64,000 nucleotides of DNA from Nemopilema nomurai (lineage: Eukaryota > Cnidaria > Scyphozoa > Rhizostomeae > Rhizostomatidae). The translations under genes and the position numbers were made by a program. Below the pieces are notes generated by a model. The model was not told the DNA's origin. It did not search any database and worked only from the letters and a program-made list of their open reading frames with translations. Positions within the stretch are counted from its first letter, which is position 1, and each line of letters opens with the position of its first letter. Shown in pieces: positions 40,523 through 51,737 of this stretch. Location: positions 1,984,001 to 2,048,000 of the forward strand of contig ML133499.1 of the NCBI GenBank assembly GCA_003864495.1. Direction: 5' to 3'.

Positions 40523-42097
40523 ATGAGGGAAATGGCAGCTATGATACTTCTCGCTGTTACAGCACTGCCAAGTGTTGCGTCCATGGTTATGACTACAGGG
40601 AGTTTCTTCCGTCAAACGTTACCGCAACAAGACGATAGCGATACCGAGTTGCTGACTGCGGAGTTTTTCAAGTGTGACAGAACAGATGGGTGCAAGTACC
40701 TTGCCACGCCCAAAGAGAGCCAAGGTGTGGTCCAGTCTTTGTCTCAACAGCCAGATGCGAGCACTTGGGGCAACTTCACGCAAATATATGAAAAACAACT
40801 GGATGGTAAGTTTGAAGAAAAGAGGATACGTGCAGAAAAGTTGTCAAAGTACACTCATAAATAATATGAGAAATCTTACATAGGCAACATTGCAGTAGAA
40901 ATTGATTTGCTTCCTTTTACAATACCAACTGATCTTGTTTGATCTTCCCCAAATCAGATCTTCCCATAAATATGTCTTCCCTTTCAAGATGTCTTATCAA
41001 TCATCACAGGGGTTTCTGATAGATTAAACTATTAATTTCCATATAGAGTTTTCTCTGTTCATCTAAAAACAAAACGAAACACAGCTAATTTTTGTGTGAA
41101 AAAGGGATCCTCTTTTCAAAGGCTAGAGATACGGTTATAGGAATCCCTACTCAAATGAAGATGAAGCTATAGCATATAAAAACTTATGATTTATTGACTA
41201 ATAAAATAACGAAGGGATGAGAAAGACTGGAAGGACCATATTTTGCATTTGTGAGAAACCAACAAACGTTTTAAAGGTCTCCTCCGTAACCTAGGGCCCT
41301 GTTTTCTTCAATACTTTGCATTACTGCAACATGACCTGCAGTGAGCAATAACAGGGCACCTATGCTTATTGATTTATGCTTGTTCAACCCCACTCGCTCT
41401 TGTAAAGACCATTATCACCATAATTCTTCGATTTTTTCCAATCTCTATGACTCTCACTAGGAACCCCTTTCTCTTTTGATTCCAGACTGAGCTCGCCCTT
41501 TTTGTGCCCCTCGCCCACTTCTTATACTTTCTCCTAGCTCTCAGCCACGCATAGTCCCCTAAACTCTTTTCCCGTCTTCAATCCACAGTTGAAGAAAACA
41601 TTGCACTGCGCAAAGTTACGAAAATGAGTTCGACATGGGATAACAAGGTGCGTAAATTCGAGAGTTCTTTTGCGGTGGATGGGAGCGTGTCAAACAGAAC
41701 GTGGCATAGGGATGGTAGTCTGTTCGCTTGCACGCACACGCTGAACAACGCGCCAGCCTCTTGGTGGGTGGACTTTGGAGGGCCTGCCGTGGTGTGGAGG
41801 ATCATCATATACGACCGGGTGGACTGCTGCCAAGACAGACACAAGGACATGGAAATAAGGCTAGGAGCTAAAGAGGAGGCTGGTGGGAACCCATTGGTTG
41901 CTGTGAACCGGGGGTTAGCAGGCCCGCCTAACTACACAGTCGTTATTGAACTCGATACCTTTCCTATCGGGAGATTTCTGTTCTTTGAAGTAAATAGACC
42001 AAACGCGATTATCTCCATTTGTGAGGTTGTTGTTAATGGCAAGCTTTTAGATAACAACGGGGGTGGTACGGCCACCATGCCTGAATTGATTTCCTGA
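40523..42097 (+). CDS. Secreted fucolectin (F-type lectin) protein, two exons
   Basis: Exon 1 (40523-40805) encodes a signal peptide (about residues 1-20) and a small module with C51 and C57 in CDRTDGC. Exon 2 (41589-42097) is joined in phase 1 and gives 263 residues in total. Residues 95-250 form an F-type lectin (fucolectin, F5/8C-like fold) domain that begins ENIALRK and includes AVDG (123-126), WWVDFG (153-158) and DRVDCC (170-175). H144, R171 and R178 fall at the same spacing as the fucose-binding His/Arg/Arg triad of eel fucolectin (as I recall it: 52, 79, 86), and the adjacent cysteines C174-C175 match its stacking disulfide. I therefore expect L-fucose binding. The product should be extracellular and may act in microbial or self-glycan recognition. 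It starts at the ATG at 40523; the frame extends two codons upstream without ATG. Exon 1 is related to that of the gene at 48903. Confidence 0.85.
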
Positions 42098-43411
42098 TCA
42101 GACTTTGAGCCGGCATTCAGTGGCTGCAATGACATTATGAGCATTATCCGCACTATCTATCATCGCTGTTTCCAGTTTGACACTGGCTCTCAAGGCCATT
42201 TAGTTATTACTTGGCGTAGTTTTCATGCTGAGCATGTGTTTTGAGCCAGTGCCAACGCATCAAATCATTAATGTAAAACACTCACAGTAGTGATTCAAAG
42301 ACATGTTGTCGGCTGTAATTTGCTTTTACAGTAGCTAGTTTCAAACGAATGGGCTGTTTTTCGTTATCAGGTTCTTTCCCAATGCCTACATGATAATATT
42401 TTAAAGTCATGAAGTTGTGTTAATTATCTTTTTTCATCTAAAACTTTGACATTTATTGCACGGTTCAGGCAGAGATCTTAACCTCATGCTAAATGCGTTA
42501 GATTTTAAATGCCTATAGCTCATTTCTTAAGTGAGCCAATTCGTGGCACATGCTTAATTGAAATGAAGCTAGTATTCACGTGAACAAAGATTTTCATCAA
42601 ATTTAGGCAATTTCACATTTATGCTATTACATTTCTGATGCCTTGAGTCCGACTTTTAGGATGTGTTTCAATGCTCCGCAAATCTTCTTTACGGCGTAGC
42701 TCCGTTTCTTTAATTTTTTCGAACGCTCCAATCTTCTTGAAATCAGAAAATATCGTACGAAATTTCCCAAATGACAACCTCAAAAATGTTTGTTCTTCAG
42801 AAAGCTGTTAGACATTTCCAAGCTCACTCGAGTAGTTGAAAATAGCAGCAGATTTGACAAATTTTATATGTGTTTTTTGTAAATAGGTTGTAACAGTCGC
42901 TGCTTGTGTTGACTTAAGAAACTTTATGAATCCTGTCATCAATTTTGCCTGCATCAAAATCTGCTTTTTAAGTTTACTTTACTTACTGAAAAGAAATACT
43001 TTGCTTTTCAGAAAACACATCGCTAAAATAGGTTTAAGCCTTATTCGAAAGGGTTTAAGCAAGTATTGCAAAGTAAATTTAATGAATATGGGAGGATGTA
43101 AAATGAAAAAAACACGCAAACAAGGGCAAAATTTCTTAAATAATTTCCAAACAATACTAAGATGCTTTGAGTTGAATAAGCTTTTTAATGCCTAATTCAC
43201 ACAAGATTGACTTACCAGGTACTACTATTTTCCTTGGCAGGTAAACAGCGAACGGAAAATAAATAAAAAGTGGCCTAGGTAATTGCTTCTTCCGTGCTGC
43301 ATTGTTCGGTTAGTGCATAAGAAACTTTACCGCACAAAAGAATTATCAAGACACTTGAATACTAAAGTGCTAGTCGGAAACGCTTTGATTCCGCTACTGC
43401 GCATGCTTGAA
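42098..43411. other. Intergenic stretch after the fucolectin gene
   Basis: AT-rich sequence without a supported exon. ORF 42926-43195 has no family features. No canonical polyadenylation signal was seen close to the fucolectin stop, so its 3' UTR end is not placed. Confidence 0.45.
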
Positions 43412-43502
43412 GTTGTTGCTAGGCAACCTGCTCAAGATCAAGCACACTGCAAAAAGTGGCTGTCGAGACGGAAAACTTCGTACCAGGTTGCCTAGCAACA
43501 AC
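43412..43502. promoter_or_regulatory. Perfect inverted pair of RFX X-box-like sites
   Basis: A 19-bp arm (43412-43430) is repeated exactly as its inverse at 43484-43502, with 53 bases between. Each arm contains GTTGCTAGGCAAC or its complement GTTGCCTAGCAAC, which fits the X-box consensus of RFX factors (GTNRCC-N-RGYAAC type). X-boxes commonly sit in promoters of ciliary genes. The pair lies about 510-600 bases upstream of the start codon of the candidate gene at 44014. Function is inferred. Confidence 0.5.
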
Positions 43503-43772
43503 AATTTTTTGTTTTTGCCTGTGAAGAGTTTGTTCTTAAAAATTCACTGCACATGATATTGTCAGCTTAAACCTGACTGTATGCAGCTAGTGTCTACGAT
43601 TTCTAAGATAACAAACTTCACTGTTCACAAACAGCAACGTTTATCAAGTGTATGTCTGCATTTCATCTTGCTCATAATCACGCAACCGCTCAATTGTTAA
43701 CGCTCAATTGTAGCTAACCAATGGTTTGGACTCTCCCTAGTCCAACGGTTGTCAGGCCAACAAATACAACAA

Positions 43773-43935
43773 CGTCTTGATTCGCCATCGTCTTGATTCG
43801 CCATCGTCTTGACTCGCCATCGTCTTGACTCGCCATCGTCTTGATTCGCCATCGTCTTGATTCGCCATCGTCTTGATTCGCAATCGTCTTGATTCGCCAT
43901 CGTTTTGATTCACCGTCGTCTTGATTCACCGTCGT
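43773..43935. repeat. 16-bp minisatellite
   Basis: About ten copies of CGTCTTGATTCGCCAT with single-base variants (GACTCG, CAATCG, TTCACC). All minus-strand ORFs here (for example 43697-43900) are repeat artefacts. Confidence 0.93.
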
Positions 43936-44013
43936 AGAAAACTGCCGGTGGTTGGTGCATCACCTTGGAACAATTGTGACTATGTTGGCAAATTTGATGA
44001 TGCATTATTCAAG

Positions 44014-44425
44014 ATGGATTACAAAAAACAGTCCAATTTTCCTAAAAAAAACGAAAAAAATGGTAGTGAATTCGGACTGAAATGTGAAAAGGTAAGATAA
44101 TAATATTCTGTTAGTGCCAAAGAAAAATTATGATGACATTTGTTTCATTTGTTAATATGCATCACTCGAGTCTCTTTTCTAGTTTAATTTGAATGGTAGA
44201 AATTTCATCAGAGAATTCATTTCTGAACACGGTGTACCTTTGGTAAATTCCTGTCAAACCCAACAAGCAACTCTAGGCAATCAACTCTAGACAATGATCG
44301 AACCGTCGAAAGACAAAGAGCCGAGGTGTGATCCTTGGGAAACAGCACAGGCTGGCAGAAATATAGTGGTAAGCAAGCAGCTAAACGAAAAGAGCTTTGC
44401 ACTTCTTCAAGAAAAGACGCACAAG
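44014..44425 (+). CDS. Candidate small multi-exon gene, unrecognised, partial
   Basis: I do not recognise this protein. An ATG at 44014 in strong context (A at -3, G at +4) opens a 26-codon Lys/Asn-rich exon ending at AAG|GTAAGA (44091, phase 0). An exon after a CTCTAG acceptor, 44291-44425, is open for 45 codons, reads KDKEPRCDPWETAQAGRNIV in its first part and ends at AAG|GTAATC in phase 0 (or earlier at 44368|GTAAGC). A further in-frame exon at 44183-44242 (TTTTCTAG acceptor) would leave only a 48-base intron, so its use is doubtful. The frame is also open upstream of the ATG to 43909. The terminal exon was not found. The nearby X-box pair makes a ciliary protein a reasonable guess, no more. 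Confidence 0.3.
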
Positions 44426-44982
44426 GTAATCTCTTTGATCCATTTAAAGCTCTCGAAGAATCAATTAATAGTGCATGCAAAGTTACAACTAATATTTGAT
44501 AAGTTGATTATGGACTTCGGACATTAAAAGCTGCTAAAGGAGCCAGCATTTGATAAGGTGAATGTACTTCCATGTTTTGGTAGAGATTCCTATCTGCCAT
44601 TACACAGTCCGGCTATTAGGCAACATGAGCGTCTAGCCAATCAGCAATTGTTCTTTCTTTTCTTGCCAACCAGGAGATGTTGGGCATTATAAGCTTGCGT
44701 GCTTCGGTGAAAAATAATTCCAGCCAAGGCTAAATGTGACTCAGCGAGCTCATCAAACTAAATAAAAGAATGTACACTGCTACTGTTTGAGGTGATATAT
44801 ATGAACATGTGCTTTAAAAGCTAGAAGATTAAGAGACATTACAAAGATTCCGAAATTAGTGTAACGACTTTCCTTTAATGTACAAATTATATGTAACTGA
44901 AAACTGAAATACTTGAACCAAATTTAAAACAAAAACTGTAAACAATGATAATTACATATACTGATTATTTGTGAAAAGGAAA

Positions 44983-45192
44983 AAGGACGGCATAGGAAAT
45001 AAAAATTGAAACTTGACTCTAACCTGTTTCAGTTCATGTTGAGTTTTGAAGCTTGAAACAGCAGAGATAAGATAAAGCCAATATACAAGGACGGCATAGG
45101 AAATAAAAATTGAAACTTGACTCTAACCTGTTTCAGTTCATGTTGAGTTTTGAAGCTTGAAACAGCAGAGATAAGATAAAGCCAATATACAA
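44983..45192. repeat. 104-bp tandem duplication
   Basis: Two head-to-tail copies (44983-45086 and 45087-45190) that appear identical by eye, followed by the first bases of a third. The near identity suggests a recent event. Confidence 0.9.
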
Positions 45193-45676
45193 GCTTTCCA
45201 TGTCTAAATTTGGACAATGGCAATTTTTAAAATGCAAAATTTGAAAAATGTTGGGATTTACATGTCAAAATAATGCCATTATGCTTACAAAGAGGACAAA
45301 AGGATGGGACGAGGTTTTAAGTAGATGAAATATTTTCAATAGAAAAACTTAATTTTCGATATTCTGCATTATCAACATAAAAATTCCGACAAATTTTGCA
45401 TTGCAAGGTCCTTGCAAAACGAGCATCGTTTGAGAATAAAGTCTTCAAAGCTTCAACTTTTAAGCGTCATAATAACATGGTAGTTTATACAAAAATATCA
45501 AGCTTTTCATCCAGGTAAAAATAAATGAAGGTAAAGCTTATTCATAAGAATAACTGAAATTCATTTCAATTTGTGTATTGCCAGTGTTAATTCTAACGAG
45601 TTTCATCACAGAATTGTCAAAATAACAGAAAACTGTGCTGTGATGGAAAATTCCAGCTCTCAGATCAGAAATCAAC

Positions 45677-45931
45677 ATGGCAGATTCAGTGAGAAAGAAA
45701 AGACAATCTATGCAGCAAAACAAAAATGTGTCTTTGTCCGGGCGTTGTAGACGAGTTTTGTTTCCAAACAACCCTGAGTTTTGCGGTAACGACAGCAGCA
45801 AGCAGCTTAAGTGCGGCAACAACAACAACAATAATAACAACAACAGCAACAGCAATAATAACAACAACAGCAACGTTAGCAAAAGCAACAGCAAAGACGA
45901 GAAGAATGACAGCTTCAATAATACCATTTAA
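45677..45931 (+). CDS. Small Asn-rich ORF, 84 residues, doubtful
   Basis: ATG in strong context (AACATGG) opens a basic N-terminal half that reads RKKRQSMQQNKN near its start and ends in a poly-Asn/Ser tract encoded by the CAA/AAC microsatellite at 45813-45890. The C-terminus is Lys/Asp/Ser-rich. No domain, signal peptide or intron is visible. It could be a genuine low-complexity protein, an exon of a larger gene, or chance extension through the microsatellite. Confidence 0.25.
   Translation: MADSVRKKRQSMQQNKNVSLSGRCRRVLFPNNPEFCGNDSSKQLKCGNNNNNNNNNSNSNNNNNSNVSKSNSKDEKNDSFNNTI
45813..45890. repeat. CAA/AAC trinucleotide microsatellite
   Basis: Imperfect AAC repeat with AAT and AGC interruptions, about 26 triplets. 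It overlaps the small ORF at 45677 and produces open frames on both strands. Confidence 0.9.
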
Positions 45932-47184
45932 ACATCTTCCGTCGTAAAGCCCTGAGCTATGCTTTGTATAACTTGCACTAGCTGGCAAAAAAGTGCTATG
46001 CAAGCATTTAGATTAAGACTTTTTATGGAATTAGCAAGTTTGTAATATTAAGTAAAGAAACACAAGGAAACAAGAATTGAACGAGTAAAATTCAAAACTG
46101 AATTAGGCATTATCATTTTAGTATAAAATATGAAAACCATGTAATATTAGTGTAAAATATCGGTATTCGAATTTGGCCTTATCATTTTCGTATAAAATAT
46201 CAAAACCAAACTGGTTTAAACAAGTACTATGTAACGGCTTAAAATATATCATGACGATTAAAAGGCCAGTTAACGTATGAAAGACCTTTTTAAACAAACA
46301 ACCTTGAACTGAAGGAATTCTCACTTATTTTCCAATATATCATCCCCATTGATCTGCATGAAATTCCAAATATACTGTTCACCATTTGGGTTATGTTTTG
46401 CCAAACATCGAAGAATCACCACCATGTCTAGGGTCTTCATTTTTCGTATCATCAAGCGAGTGATTCAGAAACCTAGTAGAAAGGAAACAAATAAATACGA
46501 GTTCATGTAATGGGCCTGGAGAGGGTCATTATTTGTAAGATGTTACTTGATATTCGTTTAAAGTCCGCTAAAACTAAAATTGCTTTCAACCCTTTGTCTC
46601 CACTTAAGTCAATTGACTGAATGTTCTCCAACGCACGAAGAAAGTTCTGTAAATCTAACTATTTGGCAATATTGGGAAGAAATGGAATCCATAATTAACA
46701 AACAAAGATTCCTCTATAGTTTAGTGTATCTGGTCTATGACAGGTCTTATGTGGTATTATGTTCAATATGTTTCTTATTAAAAGAGTAGATGGGAAATGA
46801 GGACAATTTTTTTATGGTAATGCTGGAAAATGTCAAAAGATAACATCAGCTTTACCAAAAATTTCAAAAATGGCTGAAAAGGAAGTTGTTTATATGTTAC
46901 AGTTTGGCTACCACATTAAATTAGTTACGTGATGTTCTAGTTGATGTTCTGCCGAGTCCTGTTTTGTTACTTAACGCCATTTAAGCTGAAATCTGTTCGT
47001 TTGTTAACGTGCATTGTGATGTTTGAATTGTCTTATCAGTAAGACATTTTGAAAGTTAGTTACGTTAGCCGTATTCTAACGTGCTTCTTGCTCAGGCATT
47101 CTTGCCTAGCCCATCAGTTAAAAAAATCTTCCCCATCGACAAACCTTTAATCATTATTGATTACAAAAATAAGTATGATATGAC

Positions 47185-47217
47185 CACAGAATAGAGATAT
47201 GGTATCTCTATTCTGTG
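47185..47217. repeat. Perfect hairpin palindrome, 15-bp arms
   Basis: CACAGAATAGAGATA is followed by a TGG loop and its exact inverse TATCTCTATTCTGTG. It could form a stable cruciform or RNA hairpin. It may be a foldback end of a mobile element; no partner copy was seen in the window. Confidence 0.85.
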
Positions 47218-48902
47218 ATATGGCCTAGTGTTCAGATTGCGACCAAAACATTAAAAAAGGAATCTAGGTTTGGATTAGACACGAAAGAATTTACTATAAA
47301 CATTAAATGTGAAAAGACTTTAAACAACAATGTGCTTTTCATAGAGCTTCGCAGGTCCTTCCTCTCGATGCGACCACGACGCCAATTTCTTGTGGAAATA
47401 AAGAGAGATGAGCTGGTCATGCAAGGGACTCGAACCAAGGACAGCTTAGGCCAGCTAGATCTCACAAAACCAAGAAAATTCATAATTTCTTTAAATAATG
47501 AAATAAAGTTTGTCGTGGTGCAACACATCACAACAGCAAGATGCAGCGGAAGTATAATTTCAATCAGATAAAGTTCGCCCTTCCAATTGGACTCATCCCA
47601 AAGAAAGTTTGAAGTGTACGCTGGTTGGTATTTACATGTGTACTTTCTGACACACGGGCCAGTACTTTATGTCACAGCCAATCATGCGCTTTTCTTAGCA
47701 CTCTCTAGTGCTCTTCATTTCCAAAATGGTTACCTATTTTGTCAGTTTTTAGTCATTTTCTAACATTCGCTCAACCTGAGAAGTGTCGGACGGAAATTCT
47801 TGCTGTTGTGACATAATGGAAGACAGCACGTCCATTGCTATATAAAAGCTGATAACAGCATTTGATCTAAAGATCTAATCTGCAGATATATATGTCATGG
47901 GACGAAGGTTGACAGTTCAAGTTCCTTCTATGAAAGCAAAATTAAAAAATTAAAAGGAATTCAAGGACTGACGAGAGCTCTAGATTCAGTGTTGATTGAC
48001 CATTAGATAATATTGACAGTAAACAGATTAGTCTAACAATACCACTTTCGGAGATACCTGCATGTACGATAATGTGAGGGATGTTGTCGCAATTGTGATC
48101 ATTAATCGACATGCAGGGTTATTCTCAATCCTACTAAGCCAATCAACCCTGAGGCACGTCGACCTAATCTTCGAAATAAGTAATCTCCTTCCTTTCTCTT
48201 TCCCCTTTCCTTGGCTTCATCAATATTCCTTTCCCTCTGCTTCTTCTTCTTCTTTCAACCCTTTTTCGTTTTGACCATACCTCGTAACACTGTCTATTGT
48301 GTTCATTTCGAAAAGAAAAAACATTTGATTGAGAAATAAAGGAGAGGATTAAAACACGATTTATAAATTTAATCACGTATTTATTTGAAATTATTTGACT
48401 TTTAGCACACATATTCTGATATATTAATGTATTATGGCATATACGTCATTTTGACAAATGTAGTTGAATTTCAATTTGCTTTTCGAGGTTTTGTTTTCAG
48501 TAGCAGGAGAGAGCTGCCCCTCATTCATGGTACAGAGGCGATAAGAACCCGCTAGTATATTGTTCAACTCAGCTTCATAAGCAGGAAATTTGTGTGCCAA
48601 AGTGTTAACATAATCACAATAACCATTTCATTAAAATCTCAACATGGTAAACTTGTAATCTTATCTATTCTTTAAACAGACGCAGGATCGCGAAAGCTCT
48701 CCTGAGCGTTGTGTTGTCATTGGGAGAACATAGCAATTAGCTTTCCTCGCAATTCCATTGGAGGATCATGCTGGAAGTTCTTCGATTCGAGCGACCTCTC
48801 AGCCAATCAGGATTTCCGTACAATCATGCTTTAGTATAGCTGCTGGAAGATACGGAGGCAATCATTGGGCAATCTTAGTCACGCAACAGAGTGGAGCGGA
48901 GT

Positions 48903-50624
48903 ATGGGGTGGTACGTTTTAATGGTACTGGTGCAAGCAACGTTGGCTGTCGCTGAATATGCAACGATCGGCAGTTTCTATCAGTCGACCGGCGCCTCCAG
49001 TGGGCTAGAAGACGGCAGGAATCCCGCCATCACTAAAGCACTACTGAGGTGCGATCGCGAAGAGGATTGCCAAACTGTTGTCAAAGCAAAAGGAGAGAAA
49101 GAAGTGGACACAATCGACTCGAGGCCGACAAGGAAGGAGGCCTCGACATGCGAGTTTGTATTTCTGAAGGAGAAAAATGGTGAGAATTATTACTTGTTTT
49201 TTCAGTTTTGGAAGCAGTGGGGCTTGTTTCTTTCTTATTGATACCGCAGATGCATAACAGTTGCGCGATGTTAGATGAAATTGTTCAGTTCCAACATTGC
49301 TCTCTTGTCACTGCCTTGTTGTAGACCAGTGTATCAGTCATGATTAAATGTTGATTAAGCCTGTGCCCGCCTCTAAAGTCCAACTTCCAGCTCGCACTCT
49401 TCCTGGCACGCTAAGCGCCAAGCTAGCGGCTTCGCTTACATCGCAGGACCAACAGCCGAATAATTACAGTCCTAATTACAAACCGGGGACTAGTAAACAA
49501 ACAATACACAGCTCCACTTATAAGATGAAAGATAAAGGCACCACCATGTGTATGCGCATTTAAAATTGCACCATGGCAAGCAGCCTAACATGAAGCTCGA
49601 ATGCGTGACCAAATCGTCATTTATTAAAAACATTCATAAGCTTTGTGCTTTGTCATTCTATCCCCATGACCCTTGAACAACGCCTTCTTTTCCATGACCC
49701 CAATCACCCTACCATCCGCTTCCCCCCCTCTTTTTTCCTTTTCAAAGCCTCCTCTTGTACTAACACTTCCATCACTCACTCCACTTCTTTCTCTTTACAA
49801 TTTTCTTTCGTTGTACAGCTTAGATCGTCTCCCCCTTTTTTCTTCACCTTTTCCTAGTCCCTTCTCCACTTACCCTTTTCCTAGTCCTTTCTTCTTCAAT
49901 TACCCTCACCCTTCCCTGCCCCATCCTTCCCACACCCACGAATTCCCTCCGCTCTCAACTCGTGATTTACAACTCTGTGTTATTATGCGTTTCAGATACC
50001 ATGATGCTGCATGAAATTCGCAAGAGATTTTCGATACAAAGCCTCCCTGAAAAACTGCCTCCAGGCTTCTGTCAAGGGTATTTCTCTCCCCCGCAGTGGC
50101 TCGTCTTCCAGCGTCGGATTGATAACACAGTCAGCTTCAATCGTAGGTGGAAGGAATACAAAGAAGGCTTTGGGGATTTCACTGGCAATTTCTGGCTCGG
50201 TCTTGAGTACCTTCGGTTTCTTGCGCCTCCATCCCAACAAACAACTCTTCGCATCAAACTGAGGCACTCGAGTGACCCGTCCAAAATGTTTTATGCTGAG
50301 TACGACGATTTTAGCGTTTCAAACGAGGCTGACGGATACCGCCTAAGCATTGGTTCGTACATGGGTAATACAGGGGATTCCCTAAGACGTCATGACCAAA
50401 TGAAGTTCTCTACCAAGGACAAAGACAACGACGTATCAGCCTATCATTGTGGCAAGCTACGAAAATCAGGATGGTGGTTTACGTCGTGCTATGCAGCCAA
50501 TTTAAACGGAGTCTTCCCCCCGTTCCCATATCATGGAACAAATAGAGACTACATGACATGGATCGGTATCAACGGCAATCACGGGGGGTTGTATTACTCC
50601 GAGATGGCGCTTGGCTGCAATTGA
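48903..50624 (+). CDS. Secreted fibrinogen-related (FReD) protein, two exons
   Basis: Exon 1 (48903-49179) encodes a signal peptide (cleavage near residue 17) and a small module with C50 and C56 in CDREEDC. Exon 2 (49996-50624) joins in phase 1, giving 301 residues. Residues from about 104 to 301 form a fibrinogen C-terminal domain: FQRR (130-133), KEGFGDFTGNFWLGLE, GDSL, a calcium-site-like DKDND (234-238), C244 and C257 as the second disulfide pair, and WWFTSCYAANLNG. This is the fold of ficolins, tachylectins and other ligand-binding FReDs. The usual CDM-x-T-x-GGGW stretch is changed: C118 and W127 keep the spacing, but the glycines are Pro-Pro-Gln. The partner Cys of C118 is not in exon 2; C83 in exon 1 may supply it. 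Start at the ATG at 48903 fits the hydrophobic leader. The product is likely an extracellular recognition protein; its ligand is unknown. Confidence 0.85.
49700..49990. other. Pyrimidine-rich tract before the FReD acceptor
   Basis: About 290 bases of the + strand are mostly C and T, with runs such as CCCCCCCTCTTTTTTCCTTT, ending near the exon 2 acceptor at 49995. It provides an unusually long polypyrimidine tract. ORFs at 49645-49857 and 49673-50014 reflect this composition, not genes. Confidence 0.7.
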
Positions 50625-51737
50625 AGGGCGCCATTGTTGACGAGAGATTCCAGTATTACACGTAGATTTAGGTATGCACTGGCAATGTCCGACTAGCAGA
50701 TTTCAGGACTAGATGAACACAAGCAGCAAAACACGCAATGCGGTTTTTATGTATTCCTATGCCTGCATCCCGTATTGAATCAAACTCTCAATTTATTGTC
50801 ACTTTCGATAGCACCTTCATAACAATTGGAGTCAAGTTAGATAAATGGAGAATTGTATCGTGCATGAATTATTAACTATGATTTTCGTTTGACTCCTACG
50901 GAGTGAGAATGCATTTATGTAGTTTAATCGCCCCTGGGCGTCAAGAAACTAACCTTCTGCAAACAATGACAATTTTCATTTAAAATGTTGAAGTACGTTG
51001 TATGGAAAAATCAAGCGCATTTCAAAATAGAAAATATATCGGCCTAAGGGCAAGTAAAATCAATTTGATTCTCTTTTCTATTCGTATTTTACATCTACAT
51101 ATCTACCTACCTAATCACGTCTTAGCCAACGTAAAATCAAAATGTTCCAAGAATTGTCCCCTATACCCGGCTAGGTCCTCTTATCGCAATATTGTTAAAT
51201 CTTACACTGGCGATTTAACATAAATTGCGTGAGTTACTCGAAGGGTAAATTAAAAGGAACTTACGACCTTGAAACACGGCTAAATCTTTTCTTGCGTCTT
51301 ACTTCTCTTCTGGCGTCTAATTCTACTTCTCTCAAAACTCTGTATGTCTGTGTCTACAGCAAAGCTACATTTTTATACATACAAAACAATAGATGGTGCA
51401 ATAGCAAAATGTCCAATGAAAATAAGGATGATGAAATAAATGTCCAATAAAAAGAGATGATGAAATAAATGTCCAATCAAAGTCAGTTAATTCTACATGG
51501 TGCAATCGATGCAATAGTGGTGCAATAGTAACTCATGTGTCGATTGCATAGTAATTATGCAACGCTATGCGGAGGAGCCTCACTATACAACAATATTCTC
51601 ACACCCTCTAATATCACCAAGCGAGCCAAGGTTGCATTTGCTGTAATGCGGGTGCCTGGAAAAAGGGTAACCCAGAGGGCTTGCTTTTGTATGCTCTACC
51701 CAATCTCACGTTAACGAGGTCTAACGCGTGCCACTAT
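50625..51737. other. Stretch between the FReD gene and the satellite
   Basis: No supported gene. ORFs at 51002-51223 and 51229-51450 are unrecognised. A short duplication with the phrase GATGATGAAATAAATGTCCA occurs twice at 51427-51476, and TGGTGCAATA-type phrases recur at 51391-51530. An AATAAA at about 51446 may be incidental. Confidence 0.45.

Larger units (their letters stand above)
44426..48902. other. Unassigned stretch before the fibrinogen-related gene
   Basis: It holds a 104-bp tandem duplication (44983-45192), an Asn-codon microsatellite within a small ORF (45677-45931), a perfect 15-bp-arm palindrome (47185-47217) and a lone tRNA-type B box (47426-47436, minus strand). ORF 47215-47571 (118 codons) is unrecognised and begins inside the palindrome. 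No other exon is supported. Confidence 0.45.

Noticed and set aside
44183..44242. Extra 20-codon exon in the candidate small gene
   Set aside because: Good acceptor and frame, but it would leave a 48-base intron, shorter than expected here; mentioned only as doubtful.
47426..47436. tRNA gene on the minus strand (perfect B box GGTTCGAGTCC)
   Set aside because: No A box at the required distance and no cloverleaf could be drawn; at best a tRNA-derived SINE scrap.
47215..47571. 118-codon ORF on the + strand
   Set aside because: Begins inside a palindrome, contains the antisense tRNA B box, and matches no family I know; kept only as unassigned sequence.
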